Below are positions 1 through 10,297 of a DNA stretch of 64,000 nucleotides, one piece after another. The stretch is taken from the NCBI GenBank assembly GCA_963854735.1, contig OY978099.1, positions 2,232,001 through 2,296,000 of the forward strand. The letters run 5' to 3'. Both the position numbers and the translations under genes were made by a program. The notes beneath the pieces were generated by a model. That model did no database searches. It was given only the letters and a program-made list of their open reading frames with translations, and was not told where the DNA came from. This DNA comes from Marvania coccoides (taxonomy: Eukaryota > Chlorophyta > Trebouxiophyceae > Chlorellales > Chlorellaceae). Each line of letters starts with the position of its first letter. Within the stretch, counting starts at the first letter, position 1.

Positions 1-633
1 TGGGCGACGTCATCAGTGCTGCCAGCCACTTCTCCTCGGCGTTGGTGTGCAGCAGCTCGGAGGCGTCGTCCTTGAGAGCCCCGGCAATGGTCATGACACC
101 CATCGCTTGCAGCATAGCGCGCGCCTCCGCTGCCCAGCACGGTGGTGCCGCCGCCCTCGGCGCCGCCGCTTGCAGCCCAACCGCCGCCGCCGCCGCCGCC
201 GTCACCTCCGCTGCTGCTCGCATCGCCTCATCTCCCTCCGCCATCTCCACGCTGGCCAGGAACGCCTGGCGGGCGAGGTGGTCCTCTGGGAGCTCGTGCA
301 GCCGAGTCCAAAAGCGCAGCACCGCTGTAGCGAAACGGATTTCCACCGGCCACATCGCTGCCTCCACCAGCAGCGCCGCCGTATTGATCCCCATCGTTGG
401 AACCCCCAGCAGCGGGCGCAGAAAACACATGAGCAGGCGGTGGCTGCCTATATGGCTGCTGCCCAGCGGGTCTGCCGCCCACGCCGTCGCTGCTGCAGCC
501 CCCCACACCTCCGTGCCCATAAGCATGTTTACGAATAGTAAGCCTCCGGTAAGCCCATTGCCGCAAGCCTGTGGTAAGCCATGGCTTCCCACAGCCATAC
601 CAACAATCGTGCTCCTCCACGCCCCCCTCCACG
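1..633. other. GC-rich stretch without a recognised gene
   Basis: This GC-rich block consists largely of GCC/CCG-type runs (for example 170-215). Long open frames exist on both strands but all have the low-complexity Pro/Ala/Arg composition expected of GC-rich noncoding DNA. It lies just beyond the stop codon of the minus-strand gene that ends at 634, so it may be 3' flank of that transposon-like unit. Positions 538-595 hold several spaced copies of a TAAGCC-like motif, also seen near 6560 and 63840. Confidence 0.5.
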
Positions 634-2120
634 CTACTCTGCCCCGCTGTCGTTCTGCTCGTCGCCGCTGGGGCCATCCCTGTCTTCCTCGTTTTCGCCC
701 TTGTTCTTCTTCTGCTGGCGCCGCTTCTTGGCCGGATCCTTCTGCTTCGCCCCACCCCTCTTGCCCTTGGCTCCCTTTGCGGTGGTGGTAGTAGGGCGAG
801 GGTCCACCGTGGAGCCGCCAGCCAAGGCCTGAAATTCAGCAAAGTCATTTTTCAATGGGAGATATACAAATTCTCGCGTAATAGGAATATAGTCGTACCT
901 CGTCAAGGTTGCGGCAAGCTCCAACGCTGCCCTCGTCTGCGCTATCTTTGCTAGTTGTTGGCGCAGCAGCAACTGTGCGGCTGCGCTGCGCCGTTGCCAG
1001 CTGGCTGGGGACCTTGCGGGGAGAGCGGCGCAGGGTGGGGATGTCGAGCTTGCCCCATTCGTCAGGAATGTCGCCGGTTCTCACGTGGTTGCCGTACCTA
1101 AATAGGGGAAAAGGAGAAGAAAAAACCTGGTGGCAGCAAATGTCATATGTGTTCATCAGCTTTCAGTAATACACGATAAATACGTCTTCCAGAAGTGCTT
1201 GGCGTGTCCGAGGAAGGTGTCCAGGTACCGCTGCTCCTTGGGGGTCAGCTTGCGGGGTGTCCTTTTCTGGGCAGCGGCCGCCACCTTCCTCAGCCGGTTG
1301 TTCACCCCCTGCATGTAGCGTATCATCTTCCGCCGCACCTGCTTGGTGTTGAGGGGTTTGGGGAATATCCTCCTCGGGTGCCCAGAGGCCATCACCCGGT
1401 TGAGGGCGGCAGCGAGCCCAGGGGCCCACTGGTTGTCCTCTGGGTCGCCTGACTACACCCCCTCAAACTCCCCAGTCTCGTCATTCATCTTGCAGAAGGT
1501 CCGGCACGCCTCGTGAATCTCCCCGTCGAGGCCTACAAAATATGGGCAACGGGGCTCCAAATTCAGGCAGACTCAGCATAAACAGTGTGGTATTGGAGGG
1601 CCGATGCCCAGTAGTGTATTTTCTGGTTTTAAGAATAATTTACCACTGTTTTGGGGAGCGCGCTTCCTCGACCCGTCCCCCTCTCCAGGGTCTTCTTGCT
1701 CAGGGTCCTCCTCCCCTGCCTCCGGGTGGGCGGGCGTGCAGGCGGCTGCCGCAGCGCGGTGGGCAGAAGAACTATCCCCCACAACTACCTGGTAAAACAG
1801 ATCTGCCTTGGCCATACCCGCTTTCCTGCGCGCAGTAAAAAACGGCAATTCTTTATTTGCAGACAAGTATAAAATGAGACCATGTCATAAACTTACTGCA
1901 GCTGAGCACCAAGAAGTTCCTTGGCCAAATCCTCGTCCTCGATGGCGAGGGCGAGGTGCTCCACAATCTCCTCTGCCGTGAAGACCGTGTAGTCATCTGC
2001 CGACGGGGTTGCCCTCAGCAAGGGGGGTGAGAGCTGGAGGTAGGTGATGCGAACATCATCAGGAGTGACATCAACTGCGGTTGCCACAAGTTTTTTGTGT
2101 GAGTCCACCTTCTCGCACAC
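634..2120 (-). pseudogene. Five-exon gene of unknown function, probably transposon-borne
   Basis: I do not recognise this protein. A consistent spliced model can be read on the minus strand: exons near 2120-1897, 1825-1600, 1533-1184, 1097-899 and 828-634, separated by introns of about 70-90 bp with GTAAGT, GTAAAT, GTATTT and GTACGA donors and AG acceptors. The middle exon has a basic region (RRKMIRYMQGVNNRLRKVAA, near 1330-1280), and the last exon ends in a Lys-rich then Asp/Glu-rich tail. One in-frame TAG near 1452 interrupts the third exon (possibly CAG to TAG), so the copy may be dead. It starts about 360 bp from the divergent Tnp2-like gene at 2480, and the GC content matches that gene, so I infer both belong to one element. 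A host gene remains possible. Confidence 0.45.
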
Positions 2121-2479
2121 ATATCATTGAGAGTTGGCCAACAGGAGCCTGCTGGTTGGCAGCGGCGCGCCGCTTGGGGCCGTGTGGCCAGGGATTTGGT
2201 TGGACGGTTAAAATAAAGAGGAACGCCATTTTTTTGCTTCAGGCCACGCACTTTTGCGTACGTGGCCTGGAAATAATAAATAAAATTATACATAAAAAAA
2301 TGCGGCAGCGCGGAGAGGTTGATTGACGCAGGCCTCCGATCGCAATCTTGTCGGGGTCGAAAGTTGGCTAATTTCTGGCAGCGGCACTTTCTCAGCGTGA
2401 AACTCCATCGGTCGATGTTTTAAATATATGCCCTACTTTATACCTTATATAACTTAACGGCGCAGCCATCGCCGCCGTC
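2121..2479. other. Intergenic space between divergent transposon-like genes
   Basis: About 360 bp separate two divergent starts (2120 minus, 2480 plus). An imperfect inverted repeat is visible: GCCACGCACTTTTGCGTACGTGGC-like sequence near 2241-2266, whose arms would pair as a hairpin. The space probably holds both promoters; no clear TATA box was assigned. Confidence 0.35.
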
Positions 2480-3857
2480 ATGCCGTTTGGTGAAAAAAGC
2501 CGAGTTAAGCATCTCATTACTAATCGGTTTCTCAGCAACGAAGGAAACTGCCGGAATTGTGGGCAGTTCTGTCACGGACTTTCCCGACGCACTTTTTACC
2601 GACACGGGCACCACAACGGCACGAAAAAGTGCAGGGAAATTCAAGAAATACATGTTCAAACCTTCGACGACTCTGACCTTGACAGCCCGCCCGGCCCCTC
2701 TACGCGGCTCTCACCCCCTCCACCGCGTCACCCTCTGGTGCCAAGGGCCGCCCGCAAGCCTCTGCGGCGATCCCCTCGTCGCTCAGCACGTGTCGAGGTG
2801 AGCATTTTAAATTGAATTCAAACCCCGCGAGTTTCTTGCTCGATTTTCGGCGTCTTTTTCCTCCAGGCCCTTCCCTCATCCCGCGATGAGCCATTCCCGC
2901 AAAATGAAGACATGGACTGGGCAGGGCACGTCGGGTCCCCTTTTCCTGAGGTGAGTTATAATCAAGGCAACCGGCCTCCAAAACTGGCTTAAAAATCGCG
3001 CTTGCTGACTGTTTTGGAGCTCCGTTGCCCTGTAGCCCATCGATCACCACCACCACTGCGACCACCACCACCATCACTCTTTGGACTTAGACGCCGAGTC
3101 CCTTTTCGAAGAATGCCCCTCGGGAGGAAGGTCTCGAAGACGCTGGCGACCTGCCCCGTGAGTACGCCCCCGACCTTCCTTGGTGGCTGCAGAGCGACAT
3201 GGATTTCTCGGATGACGAGGAGCCCGCTGAGCATGACCCTCTCGCTGAGGACCCGGATGCCAGCAGACGGGGCACTGCTGCCTACTACATCGCCCGCAGG
3301 AATGAGCCGCTCTACCCTGGATGCAAGCGCATGGTCCTGGAGTACGTGCTTGAGATGGTAATGTCCAAACTTGCGCAACACCGGAGCGACAAGGATTTTC
3401 AGGACCTGCGGCGTGTCGGCAGCTCAAACCCCGATGGCCACCTCCTGCCCACGTCGTGGTACATCTGCAAGAGCATTGGAGTGCGAGATCTCCACGACCA
3501 CGTCCATCATTTCTGCAAGGAGTGCGGCGAGTACCGCTTCCCGCAGTTTCCCGGCGGTCAAGCCAGCTGCAGGCAGCATGCTCGGGACAAGTGCCCATGT
3601 GGGGTGTTCGGTTTGAGAGGGACATGCAGGGTCGACTCTTCCCCGTCGCCTGGGCGTTTTACATGGGCCTCGACATCGCCATCGGCCACTACCTGTTTGC
3701 CAACCCCAACTTCAACAAGCACCGCGCTGTGGACCGCATCATCGAACCGCACGCTTTTATGGGCTCAGAGGAGGCTGAGCGCATCAACCGCGTCCTGGGC
3801 CACGGGTTCTTGGAGCCCGGGGAGTCGAGAATTGCAAACAACTCACTGCTGTTTTAG
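2480..3857 (+). pseudogene. Tnp2-like transposase relic (EnSpm/CACTA-type), frameshifted
   Basis: The first exon (2480-2797) encodes a Cys/His finger-like N-terminus (CRNCGQFCHGLSRRTFYRHG) and a Pro/Arg-rich stretch. A GTGAGC donor leads to exon 2 (2867-2950, in phase), then to an exon from 3036 with a His-rich run and the acidic segment before 3240. Downstream lie motifs typical of the Tnp2 family of EnSpm/CACTA transposons: an LPTSWY segment (about 3449), a Cys-rich HHFCKECGEYRFPQF region (about 3508), a second Cys cluster with CPCG (about 3595), and LFPVAWAFYMGLDIAIGHYL (about 3640). Two reading-frame changes, near 3115 and 3603, are needed to follow these motifs, so the copy appears inactive. 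The family call rests on motif pattern only. Confidence 0.5.
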
Positions 3858-4996
3858 CCGGTGCCTGCTGCGCCACGCGCTGCTCCCCGTGCTGGGCGGT
3901 GGCCGCAGCAGCCGCCCCTGCCGCCGCCTCCGCTTCCTGCTGCGCCGCATGCTCCGCTGCGGTTCCGGCGGGCTCTGCTCCCAAGGGGGGCTGCGCACAA
4001 AAAAAGGCAGGATTAAAATATTATCTAAACAAAACAATAGGTTGAAAAAAGTGACGCCAAGCAGAGGCGAAAGAAACAGAATAAAAATACTTGAAATTTT
4101 TTTATTGCCGTTTAAAAATCCCAACTCACCCCATCTCCTTGGTCTACCACGTACTGGATGTACGTGTCGGGGACCAGCAGCGTGTAGCCTGGCTTCTCTA
4201 ACATCGCCTCGTACATAGTCTTGGGGGCGTCATCGTCTCCAACACCGGCATTGACAGCCACGCCGCATGCAACCGCCAAATCCAGAGAAGATGGCGCGAC
4301 ATTCGGGCCGTGGCCCTGAAATTTGAGACCAGTGATGGCTACCTGGCCAGGCGCATGCTTCTTGTTGTGGAAGCCGTGCACCACAGAGGCGTACAGCTTG
4401 CGTGGAGCGCCGGGTTTGGAGATTTCGAGGCCCACCACGTGGCGACGCCTGTCCGGCAGCTTGGCAACGACGTCGGCTTTGTCGATGCCAAGTTTGGTCG
4501 CGCCCATGGCCACGAAAGGATTCGGAAAGCTGGGTGCACCACGTGGCGGACCGCCCTTCTCTACCGCCTACACGAAAAAATTACGCGCCGTCAGTATTCC
4601 GATTTAAAGCATAATTTCCCCAATTGCATTGGCAGATTTAACAAAATAGCTCAGCTGACCCATGATCAGCGCTTGGGCTGCCTTGCCCGACCGCCGCGCA
4701 GCCTCCAATTCAACAGCGCCACTGAGGCGCCGCTCGCCAGCGTTGTCGTCAAACGGCGTGAGCTCGCCGCCCTGGCCGCGCGTGGACCGGCTCGTGGCCC
4801 CAACTCTAGTGGACGCAGCTGTCGCGGGCGCCGCAGCAGCTCCACCCGGCCGAGAGGGCTGCCCAATCTTCTGTTTCAGCTCTGCAGCTGCGTTTCTGGG
4901 AACAGCACCCGGCGATCTCTTCCCTTTCGCACCCCCAGTCTGTTTTTTCTTGGCAGCATCCACAGCCAGCCTGCCTCTGTCGAGCCTGGGCGACAT
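3784..4996 (-). CDS. Spliced gene of unknown function, convergent with the Tnp2-like gene
   Basis: Minus-strand model: exon 1 starts at about 4996 and is Lys/Arg/Gly/Ala-rich. Exon 2 (4567-4130) follows a CGTGTAG acceptor and contains the best-conserved part, including KLGIDKADVVAKLPDRRRHV and PKTMYEAMLEKPGYTLLVPD. Exon 3 (3990 to 3784) is Ala/Gln/Glu-rich and overlaps the tail of the plus-strand transposase. GTGAGT donors are visible at 4129 and 3846. The exon 1 donor is not clear, so that junction is uncertain. The exon 2/3 region recurs rearranged at 46130-46790, supporting a mobile origin. The function is unknown; I infer the second protein of a DNA transposon. Confidence 0.45.
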
Positions 4997-5354
4997 TTTT
5001 GGAGGGTGCGTTTTTGCCTTGATTTGAAAATAAAAAGGAAATAAAAAGTGCCTAGAGGGGCCTCCCCGGCCTCTGAGGCGTTGTCCTCGATGTGAATTAA
5101 CACTAAATATGAAATTCCGGCGCTGTCGCTGGCGCAAAACAGGGGAGCACCCCTTCCCCCCCGACGAAAAGAAAAGGAAAGGGGCGATAAAGCTCCCCTC
5201 CTGTACGCATCCCGGCAATTTGAAAATGGAACCTAAAGAGACATTTGATTATGAGACATTGGACCCCAAACCGGCGCCTGGCCAGGTATGGATCGGCCAT
5301 CTTCTCAACAAACAATTAATTTCGGTTAATTTTAAGCATCTCCTACAACAAGCA
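4997..5354. other. Flank without recognised gene
   Basis: Sequence between the transposon-like gene and the LINE 5' region. Open frames are short and overlapping, and no motif was recognised. GC content falls sharply after about 5300. Confidence 0.4.
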
Positions 5355-6432
5355 TATTTGCATATAAACGATCAGATACAACAATCATTTAAGCAGAAAC
5401 AAAATTATAAAAATATTTCATCATTTCTTTATTCTCATTTTCATTCATCAATTTATTATTATTATTTCTGCTTGCACTTCGGTGCCAGTCTGCTATGTTG
5501 CCTTAGCTGCTTCTTTGTGCGGACTTTAAACCTGTAATGTATGTATGTATGTGTATCTAATCAACCCGCACGAAACCAAATTTTAACGCACCCCAAGCAT
5601 ATATATCTAACCATAGCTTTTTCCCCTTCATTTGCATCCCATAACCAACCTATTCCCCAACTTTTTTCGCCAGTTTTACATTAGATCTTAGAAAATCCAA
5701 CCGCTAATCTTCTTAAATCTCGTCCAATTCTATTTTATCTCCCATCAGTTACTCACCCTACTTTGTGTTTTTCCTCCTTTCCTCCTACCTTTCGATTGTT
5801 TTTGTTTGATTTCCGTCACCTAGAAGAATGTTTTCGATTACCAATACTCTTATCTCATCTCATCTTCCCGTACCGTCATCAACACCTTGGGCAACAATAA
5901 GAAACCTACTGATGCGCACTGCAAACTCCGTCGTGAACACTCTCTTAGTATCCCCACTTTGCCCCAGCAGCTTGTCTGCTTTCCCCCCGAGGGCACCCAG
6001 ACGGCACGGTCAGCTTCCCCGCTCCCGCCCCCATTGCCGCCCCCACACGCGTCCTACTCGTGCTGGGCAAGCGGCTGTCCCACCACGCCAGCCTGTCCCC
6101 TCCACCGCGGTGCGCGCCGTCCCACAGCACCACCCGCGGCGGGGAAATGACAACCAGGCCGGCCCCAGACCGCCCGCCGGGTGTCACCACACCCGTAAAC
6201 TCTCAATAGGGGGGCGGGAGTCAAGGGGAAACGGCCACCGTGGTCCGCCGCAGCCCCTGGCTTCTCCTGCTCAACGTAAAAGGCCTCCTCCAAAGCGAGC
6301 CGTCCGCTGTTTTCTCACTTTTTCGAGGGGAGCGCCTTGTCATCCTTACAGAAACATGGCTGAGCGGCGAAGACACTCCCCCAACTGTGCCAATCTACCG
6401 CGCCTACAATTTCCCACGCCCAACCGCGTCAA
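5355..6432 (+). mobile_element. LINE copy: 5' UTR and start of ORF, internally deleted
   Basis: The 5' leader begins with the GCATATTTGCATATAAA motif also present at 23649 and 49159, continues through 5560-5800 (matching the reverse complement of 47826-47925), and reaches the LINE coding start region at 5828-5940 (matching 46076-45960 on the minus strand and 58250 on the plus strand). At about 5969 the sequence jumps from the N-terminal coding part to a Pro/Arg-rich linker, deleting several hundred bases that the 58250 copy retains. It then enters the endonuclease domain (the ILTETWLSGED block near 6340) and stops matching at about 6432. It is a dead fragment, but it gives the most complete 5' UTR in the window. 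Confidence 0.7.
5424..5556 (+). mobile_element. LINE 3' end inserted in a LINE 5' UTR
   Basis: A 3'-terminal LINE piece with the conserved end: GCACTTCGGTGC hairpin at 5474-5485, GTGCGGACTTTAAACC, then an ATGT-repeat tail (about 5535-5552). It interrupts the 5' leader, which is contiguous in the copy at 49157-49345, so it is a later, heavily 5'-truncated insertion. Confidence 0.7.
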
Positions 6433-7123
6433 GCATGTTTTTAAGCCACCCATAAGCATAAGGGGGCATAATTTTTCAAGCTGGACATAACTTGAATTTA
6501 GGCAAAGGGGTGCATTAATAATGAACCACAGAGCACTATCCCCGGGTTTTCAGCACCTCCCGTCGGTAAGCCATGCGTAAGCCCTCGGCAAGCACAAACC
6601 TTAAGCATAGTGGTTGTGCATTGCGAAACCGGCGTCACCCCACTCACCCAGCTGCCGGTGACACTCCCAGACTGGCGACACCGCCAAATCACCTGTAGGT
6701 CTTGGGCTAAAGTGGAGGTGGGGGCTGATCACCCTAAAACCCTATACTCCCAAAACTGAAGAATCCTAACCAGAAAATGCTGCTGAGAAAAAATGTTGGA
6801 GTCGGGATGCAACGAAGAATTAGAGGCTGGCCCAAATAGCAAGGTTGGGCTAGTCGCCGCGCCCTCAAAATTTGGTTTGCAAAATATATAGCATACTTAT
6901 AAGATTCAGGATAAAAGAGCCGCTGAGCGTTCGGGTTGGAACTTTTGGTCAAACCCGCGACCATGCCATAATGCTACGCGCCTTGCCTGACTCGCGCTTG
7001 ACCTCAGGCCTGACTATATCAAGAGTCAGGCGAAAAATCAGGCGTGTAGTCAGGCGGAGTCCGGCGGGGGCAAGGTTTCCGATGATGTTGTAACTGTACA
7101 TGTCATTAAGATTGCACACCACA
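6433..7123. other. Non-coding stretch with short degenerate repeats
   Basis: No gene recognised. Positions 6560-6610 hold spaced GTAAGCC/CTTAAGC-type motifs, and 6980-7070 hold at least five copies of a GTCAGGC/GCCTGAC motif in both orientations. The right end is the 3' flank of the methyltransferase gene at 7124. Confidence 0.4.
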
Positions 7124-8011
7124 CTAATTCTGTTCCGCCAGGGAAATAGGCTTCTTTGCAAGAATCCAACATTGTGCAGGGTGCGAAGGATCATTTGTTA
7201 AATTCGATAACTGGTGAATATCTGGCCAATAATATGAAGTCAGCAATACTGTTGCATATTGAAGATTTCCCCAAAATCCAATTTGTAATATTTCAAAACC
7301 AGCACTTTTCAAAAGGACGCCCAATCCGGTGGGGGTGAAATGCTGAAAATGAATGGGTGTCATGTGCTGGATATTTATCGTGGGTACGCTAGTGAATATG
7401 TAGCCGCCAGGCGTTGTATGTCTCCACAAATTCTTCAATGCTGATAATGGATTGTATAAATGCTCCAGTGTTTGCGAAAATAGAACAAAATCGTAGAGAT
7501 GTGGCAAAATCAAGGTATGCAAATCATATTTTGTGTCTTTCGAATATTCAGCTAGCGTAAAATTTAAGGTTTTGGGCAAGAATTGGATTTCAGGATCATC
7601 TTTCGCAGTGAATAATGCCATTTTTGGAGCGATCGCATATTTCTGCACCCATACTTTAAAGTCTAACAATGTGAAACAGCGTGAGGCATCACGGCCATGC
7701 GTATTGAATGGACTGAGCAAGTCTGGTATGGATTGATTTTCCCAACGCTGGAAGTATTCTGGATCTTTTACCACGTGCAATTTATATATCTCTTCTATAT
7801 CAGATACGTCCAATTCGAGAAAATCGTCAGGCGTATTTCTTACGGCACCGGTGCATTCAATAACCGAGGATTGCCCGTTTTCATTTAAAAGCGTGTGGAT
7901 TATAATAAGGAAGGAAACCACTATATATATTTGCCAGACAAGTCTCCATGAAAATGCCCTGATGAGTTCCTTGCTCATGTTTTTGCTCATGTTGAAATTC
8001 ATGCGTGGCAA
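7124..8011 (-). CDS. Membrane-anchored SAM-dependent methyltransferase
   Basis: A single uninterrupted ORF of 295 codons. Residues about 22-42 form one hydrophobic segment (signal anchor), placing the catalytic part in the Golgi lumen as a type II protein. The C-terminal half has the class I methyltransferase layout of Methyltransf_11/23 families: LYDFVLFSQTLEHLYNPLSA (motif IV region with the E-H-L signature), PGGYIFTSVPT (post-motif strand), then HFQHFTPTGLGVLLKSAGFE. The usual glycine-rich motif I is poorly recognisable, so the cofactor site may be divergent. The likely substrate is a sugar residue; this is inferred from the neighbouring glycan genes. The sequence is much more AT-rich than the flanking repeats. 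The stop is TAG, with TAA five codons later. Confidence 0.7.
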   Translation of the reverse strand: MPRMNFNMSKNMSKELIRAFSWRLVWQIYIVVSFLIIIHTLLNENGQSSVIECTGAVRNTPDDFLELDVSDIEEIYKLHVVKDPEYFQRWENQSIPDLLSPFNTHGRDASRCFTLLDFKVWVQKYAIAPKMALFTAKDDPEIQFLPKTLNFTLAEYSKDTKYDLHTLILPHLYDFVLFSQTLEHLYNPLSALKNLWRHTTPGGYIFTSVPTINIQHMTPIHFQHFTPTGLGVLLKSAGFEILQIGFWGNLQYATVLLTSYYWPDIHQLSNLTNDPSHPAQCWILAKKPISLAEQN

Positions 8012-8640
8012 TACTACACTGACACTTTATATTCCGTGTGAAATGGTTTCAAAGGTTTTCCACAGAGATCCGAACCCTATAAATGCCAATACACATAGTA
8101 ATCTAATCTCTAGAGGCGAATATGCATTGCTATACCAAGAATATATTGATGTCCTCCTTATTGTGGCCGCAGCTTACCCCCTTCTATGCAACAGGGCACA
8201 TACCGCACCTTCGTCCTTTTTTGGTAAAGTAAACTTTTTTTTTCCAGTCACCTTTTCTCGCGTCGGGTGGGGGCCGCCCCTCTCAGTGCCGGGCACTGAG
8301 AGTTAAGGCCCGATCTAACCTGTTCCCTACATATTTAATTCTGGTTTATTATGTTTCGGCGTTTTCCAGTCTAATTGCTGAAATGGGACCCGCGGCCTCC
8401 GGCTTACACTCTCCTGGCGAGACGAATGTATAGCCGAGGGTTTTAGGGTTTTAGGGTTTCGGCGATCGGGGGCCATGGGGGAAGCAACGGCCGCACCAAG
8501 ATGCAAAATTCCGGGCACCTGAATAAGCCCGGCTTTATTCATGCGTTTATCCTTCGTTTGCTTATTTTTTTCCTCTCCATGCGTTTTATTGAACATATCA
8601 TATGTCATATGCACCACCTGCGGTAAATCGATAGGAGTTT
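8012..8640. other. Intergenic DNA with a repeat and telomere-type motif
   Basis: Positions 8345-8425 (TTATGTTTC-GCGTTTTCCAG...GGGACCCGC...TTACACTCT) recur at about 18090-18175 in the same orientation, so a dispersed repeat lies here. At 8441-8456 two tandem TTTTAGGG units occur. No gene recognised. Confidence 0.45.
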
Positions 8641-8644
8641 ATAT

Positions 8645-8760
8645 ATAACAAATACCCAATAGGCACCGAGGACAATAAAGCTCAGTCTTATTCCTCAACA
8701 AAATATTGATTTAAAGAGACCCCAACCCTGCCATATACGGATGCTCCTCGAAACCAGATA
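8645..8760 (+). repeat. Dispersed repeat family RA, copy 1
   Basis: Shares CCCAATAGGC-CCGAGGA-AATTAAGCTC, TCTTATTTCTCAACAAAA and TTTAAAGAGACCCC blocks with copies at 12778-12912 (minus), 21125-21246, 31955-32010 (minus), 55208-55310 and 63690-63815, plus a short piece near 28440-28497. No coding potential and no clear terminal repeats, so its class is unknown. Confidence 0.65.
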
Positions 8761-8761
8761 A

Positions 8762-8965
8762 CCCCCTCTCATTATATAGGAGGGTTGTTCATTCAGCTAA
8801 ATCTATTATGCTAAATCTATTAAAAATACTTAAAAATATGTCCAATTGAGAGAGAAATCAGCGTCCGTACACACGGTAGTGATTATTTGCTCGTCCCTGA
8901 GAAGCGAATTTTTGGGGTTTAGGGTTTACTCCATTTTAAGTATTTTTTATAGATTTAGCATGTCG
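8762..8965. repeat. Repeat RB with internal inverted repeat (MITE-like)
   Basis: The left part (8762-8917) matches the reverse complement of 38145-38283. CTAAATCTATTAAAAATACTT (about 8812-8832) faces its inverted counterpart AAGTATTTTTTATAGATTTAG (about 8938-8958), so the unit could fold back. A TTTAGGG motif lies between the arms. Part of the same sequence is at 63940-64000, again downstream of an RA copy, so RA and RB may be parts of one longer element. Confidence 0.55.
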
Positions 8966-9094
8966 AAACATCAAACTGCTTATATATGTGGAGGGGTTTA
9001 CGACGTACGATGATTTACGCTCAGTAAGCGGCTAGTAGTTACACAAAAAAAACAATTCATTCCAATTGATAAACAAGCAAAAAAAAAAAAAAAA

Positions 9095-9680
9095 ACTGCT
9101 CAGCGGAGCTCGCCGCCCTGGCCCGCTTCCGGGCGCTGGCTGGTGAGCCGCCGGTAGCCCGACGGCCCCTCGCGCACCCGCACCACGGCCCCTCACGCCC
9201 CCCCCCCCTTCTCCGCCTGTACGATTCCCCTCAGGTGCTTCGACGCCGCCCGCGGCACACCCTCACTGCTCGATTGGAAGGGGGCCAGCTCCACGTTCTC
9301 GGCGCCTACAGACATCACAAGTAGTATATAATACAGTTAGTGATTGTTTAATGTGCTCAAAGCTAGCATGTGGACGGTTTGCTATAGTTTGCCATAGTTG
9401 GCTGAGGCCTCAGCAGAATTTTCAACTTTAAAAAATCGAGTTCCAGCAAAAAGGCAATACTTACCTCAGCTGCAGCTGCAGTGGTCTTGCTCTTTTTTGT
9501 GAGTGGTTTTGGGCCGGAGGCATCTTTCCTGGGCCTGCCACAGGGCTTGCCTGTGCCCATGCTGGCTGCGGGAGAGGAGAGTGCCATAGGAGTCTGAGGA
9601 GGCAGCGAATGCGCGGGCACCAGGTCTGCCGACGGCCAGCAGCAAGAAAAATGCAGCGACTCAAGTAACTTGTGAGGCAT
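9095..9680 (-). pseudogene. GC-rich coding relic with AT-hook-like motif
   Basis: A GC-rich island in AT-rich DNA. On the minus strand, 9680-9461 encodes a short peptide with GKPCGRPRK, an AT-hook-like core resembling the GRPRKNA repeats in the N-terminal region of the Rep-like protein at 28881-30595. A second coding-like block (9310-9100) is Ala/Arg/Gly-rich. A splice-like boundary occurs near 9465. I suspect a fragment of a Rep-element N-terminus, but the similarity is short. Confidence 0.3.
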
Positions 9681-9795
9681 TTCGGTGACTTGAAAATGTT
9701 TTTTGGGGCGTGACTTTAACTACTCCTACCTAACTCTGCTGCCCAGCTCGAAGTACACCAGTTTGTCCACCCACACAGCTTTTAGGATTAAAAGT

Positions 9796-10003
9796 GGTTG
9801 GATATAAGCTTTTCTTTTCTTTTCCTTTGTTATTCTTTTCTCTGTTTCTTTTAAGCGGTTGGTTTTTCTTTTGTCTTTCTTTATTCTCATTTTTATTCAT
9901 CAATTTATTATCATTATTTCTGCTTGCACTTCGGTGCCAGTCTGCTATGTTGCCTTAGTTGCTTCTTTGTGCGGACTTTAAACCTGTAATGTATGTATGT
10001 ATG

Positions 10004-10033
<30 letters not shown>
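9796..10033 (+). mobile_element. LINE 3' end with long ATGT tail
   Basis: Matches the 3' UTR of the minus-strand LINE at 38400-38520. The GCACTTCGGTGC hairpin is at 9926-9937, followed by the conserved GTGCGGACTTTAAACCTG block and about 11 ATGT units (9989-10033). It is severely 5'-truncated. Confidence 0.8.
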
Positions 10034-10035
<2 letters not shown>

Positions 10036-10297
10036 CCCATATTACATTCATTTTAACTGACACAAACCACTTGTAACGCAAATTGAAAGACATCACTCTC
10101 GGCCATTGATTGAATTTGCAGCTCAAAATATGCCGCAAATGGAGGCCCCTGTTCTCAAGAATGATACTTTGTGACATACAAATACGTTTTAGAAGCACTC
10201 ATATTTCTGCCTCCAAACCCACCCCAGCCCAAGGCCTGTTTCCTCGCAGCCGCACCAGGGGAAGCCTCAAAATCGCAGCAGAAACCTCTTCTCAGTT

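Noticed and set aside
42..791. Long Ala/Pro/Arg-rich frames in the first 1 kb as protein genes
   Set aside because: They overlap in several frames on both strands, have low complexity, and follow from GCC-rich sequence. The spliced minus-strand model ending at 634 explains the real coding signal.
2480..5000. Host genes with zinc-finger function
   Set aside because: The Tnp2-like motif order, frameshifts and a rearranged second copy at 46130-46790 fit a DNA transposon better.
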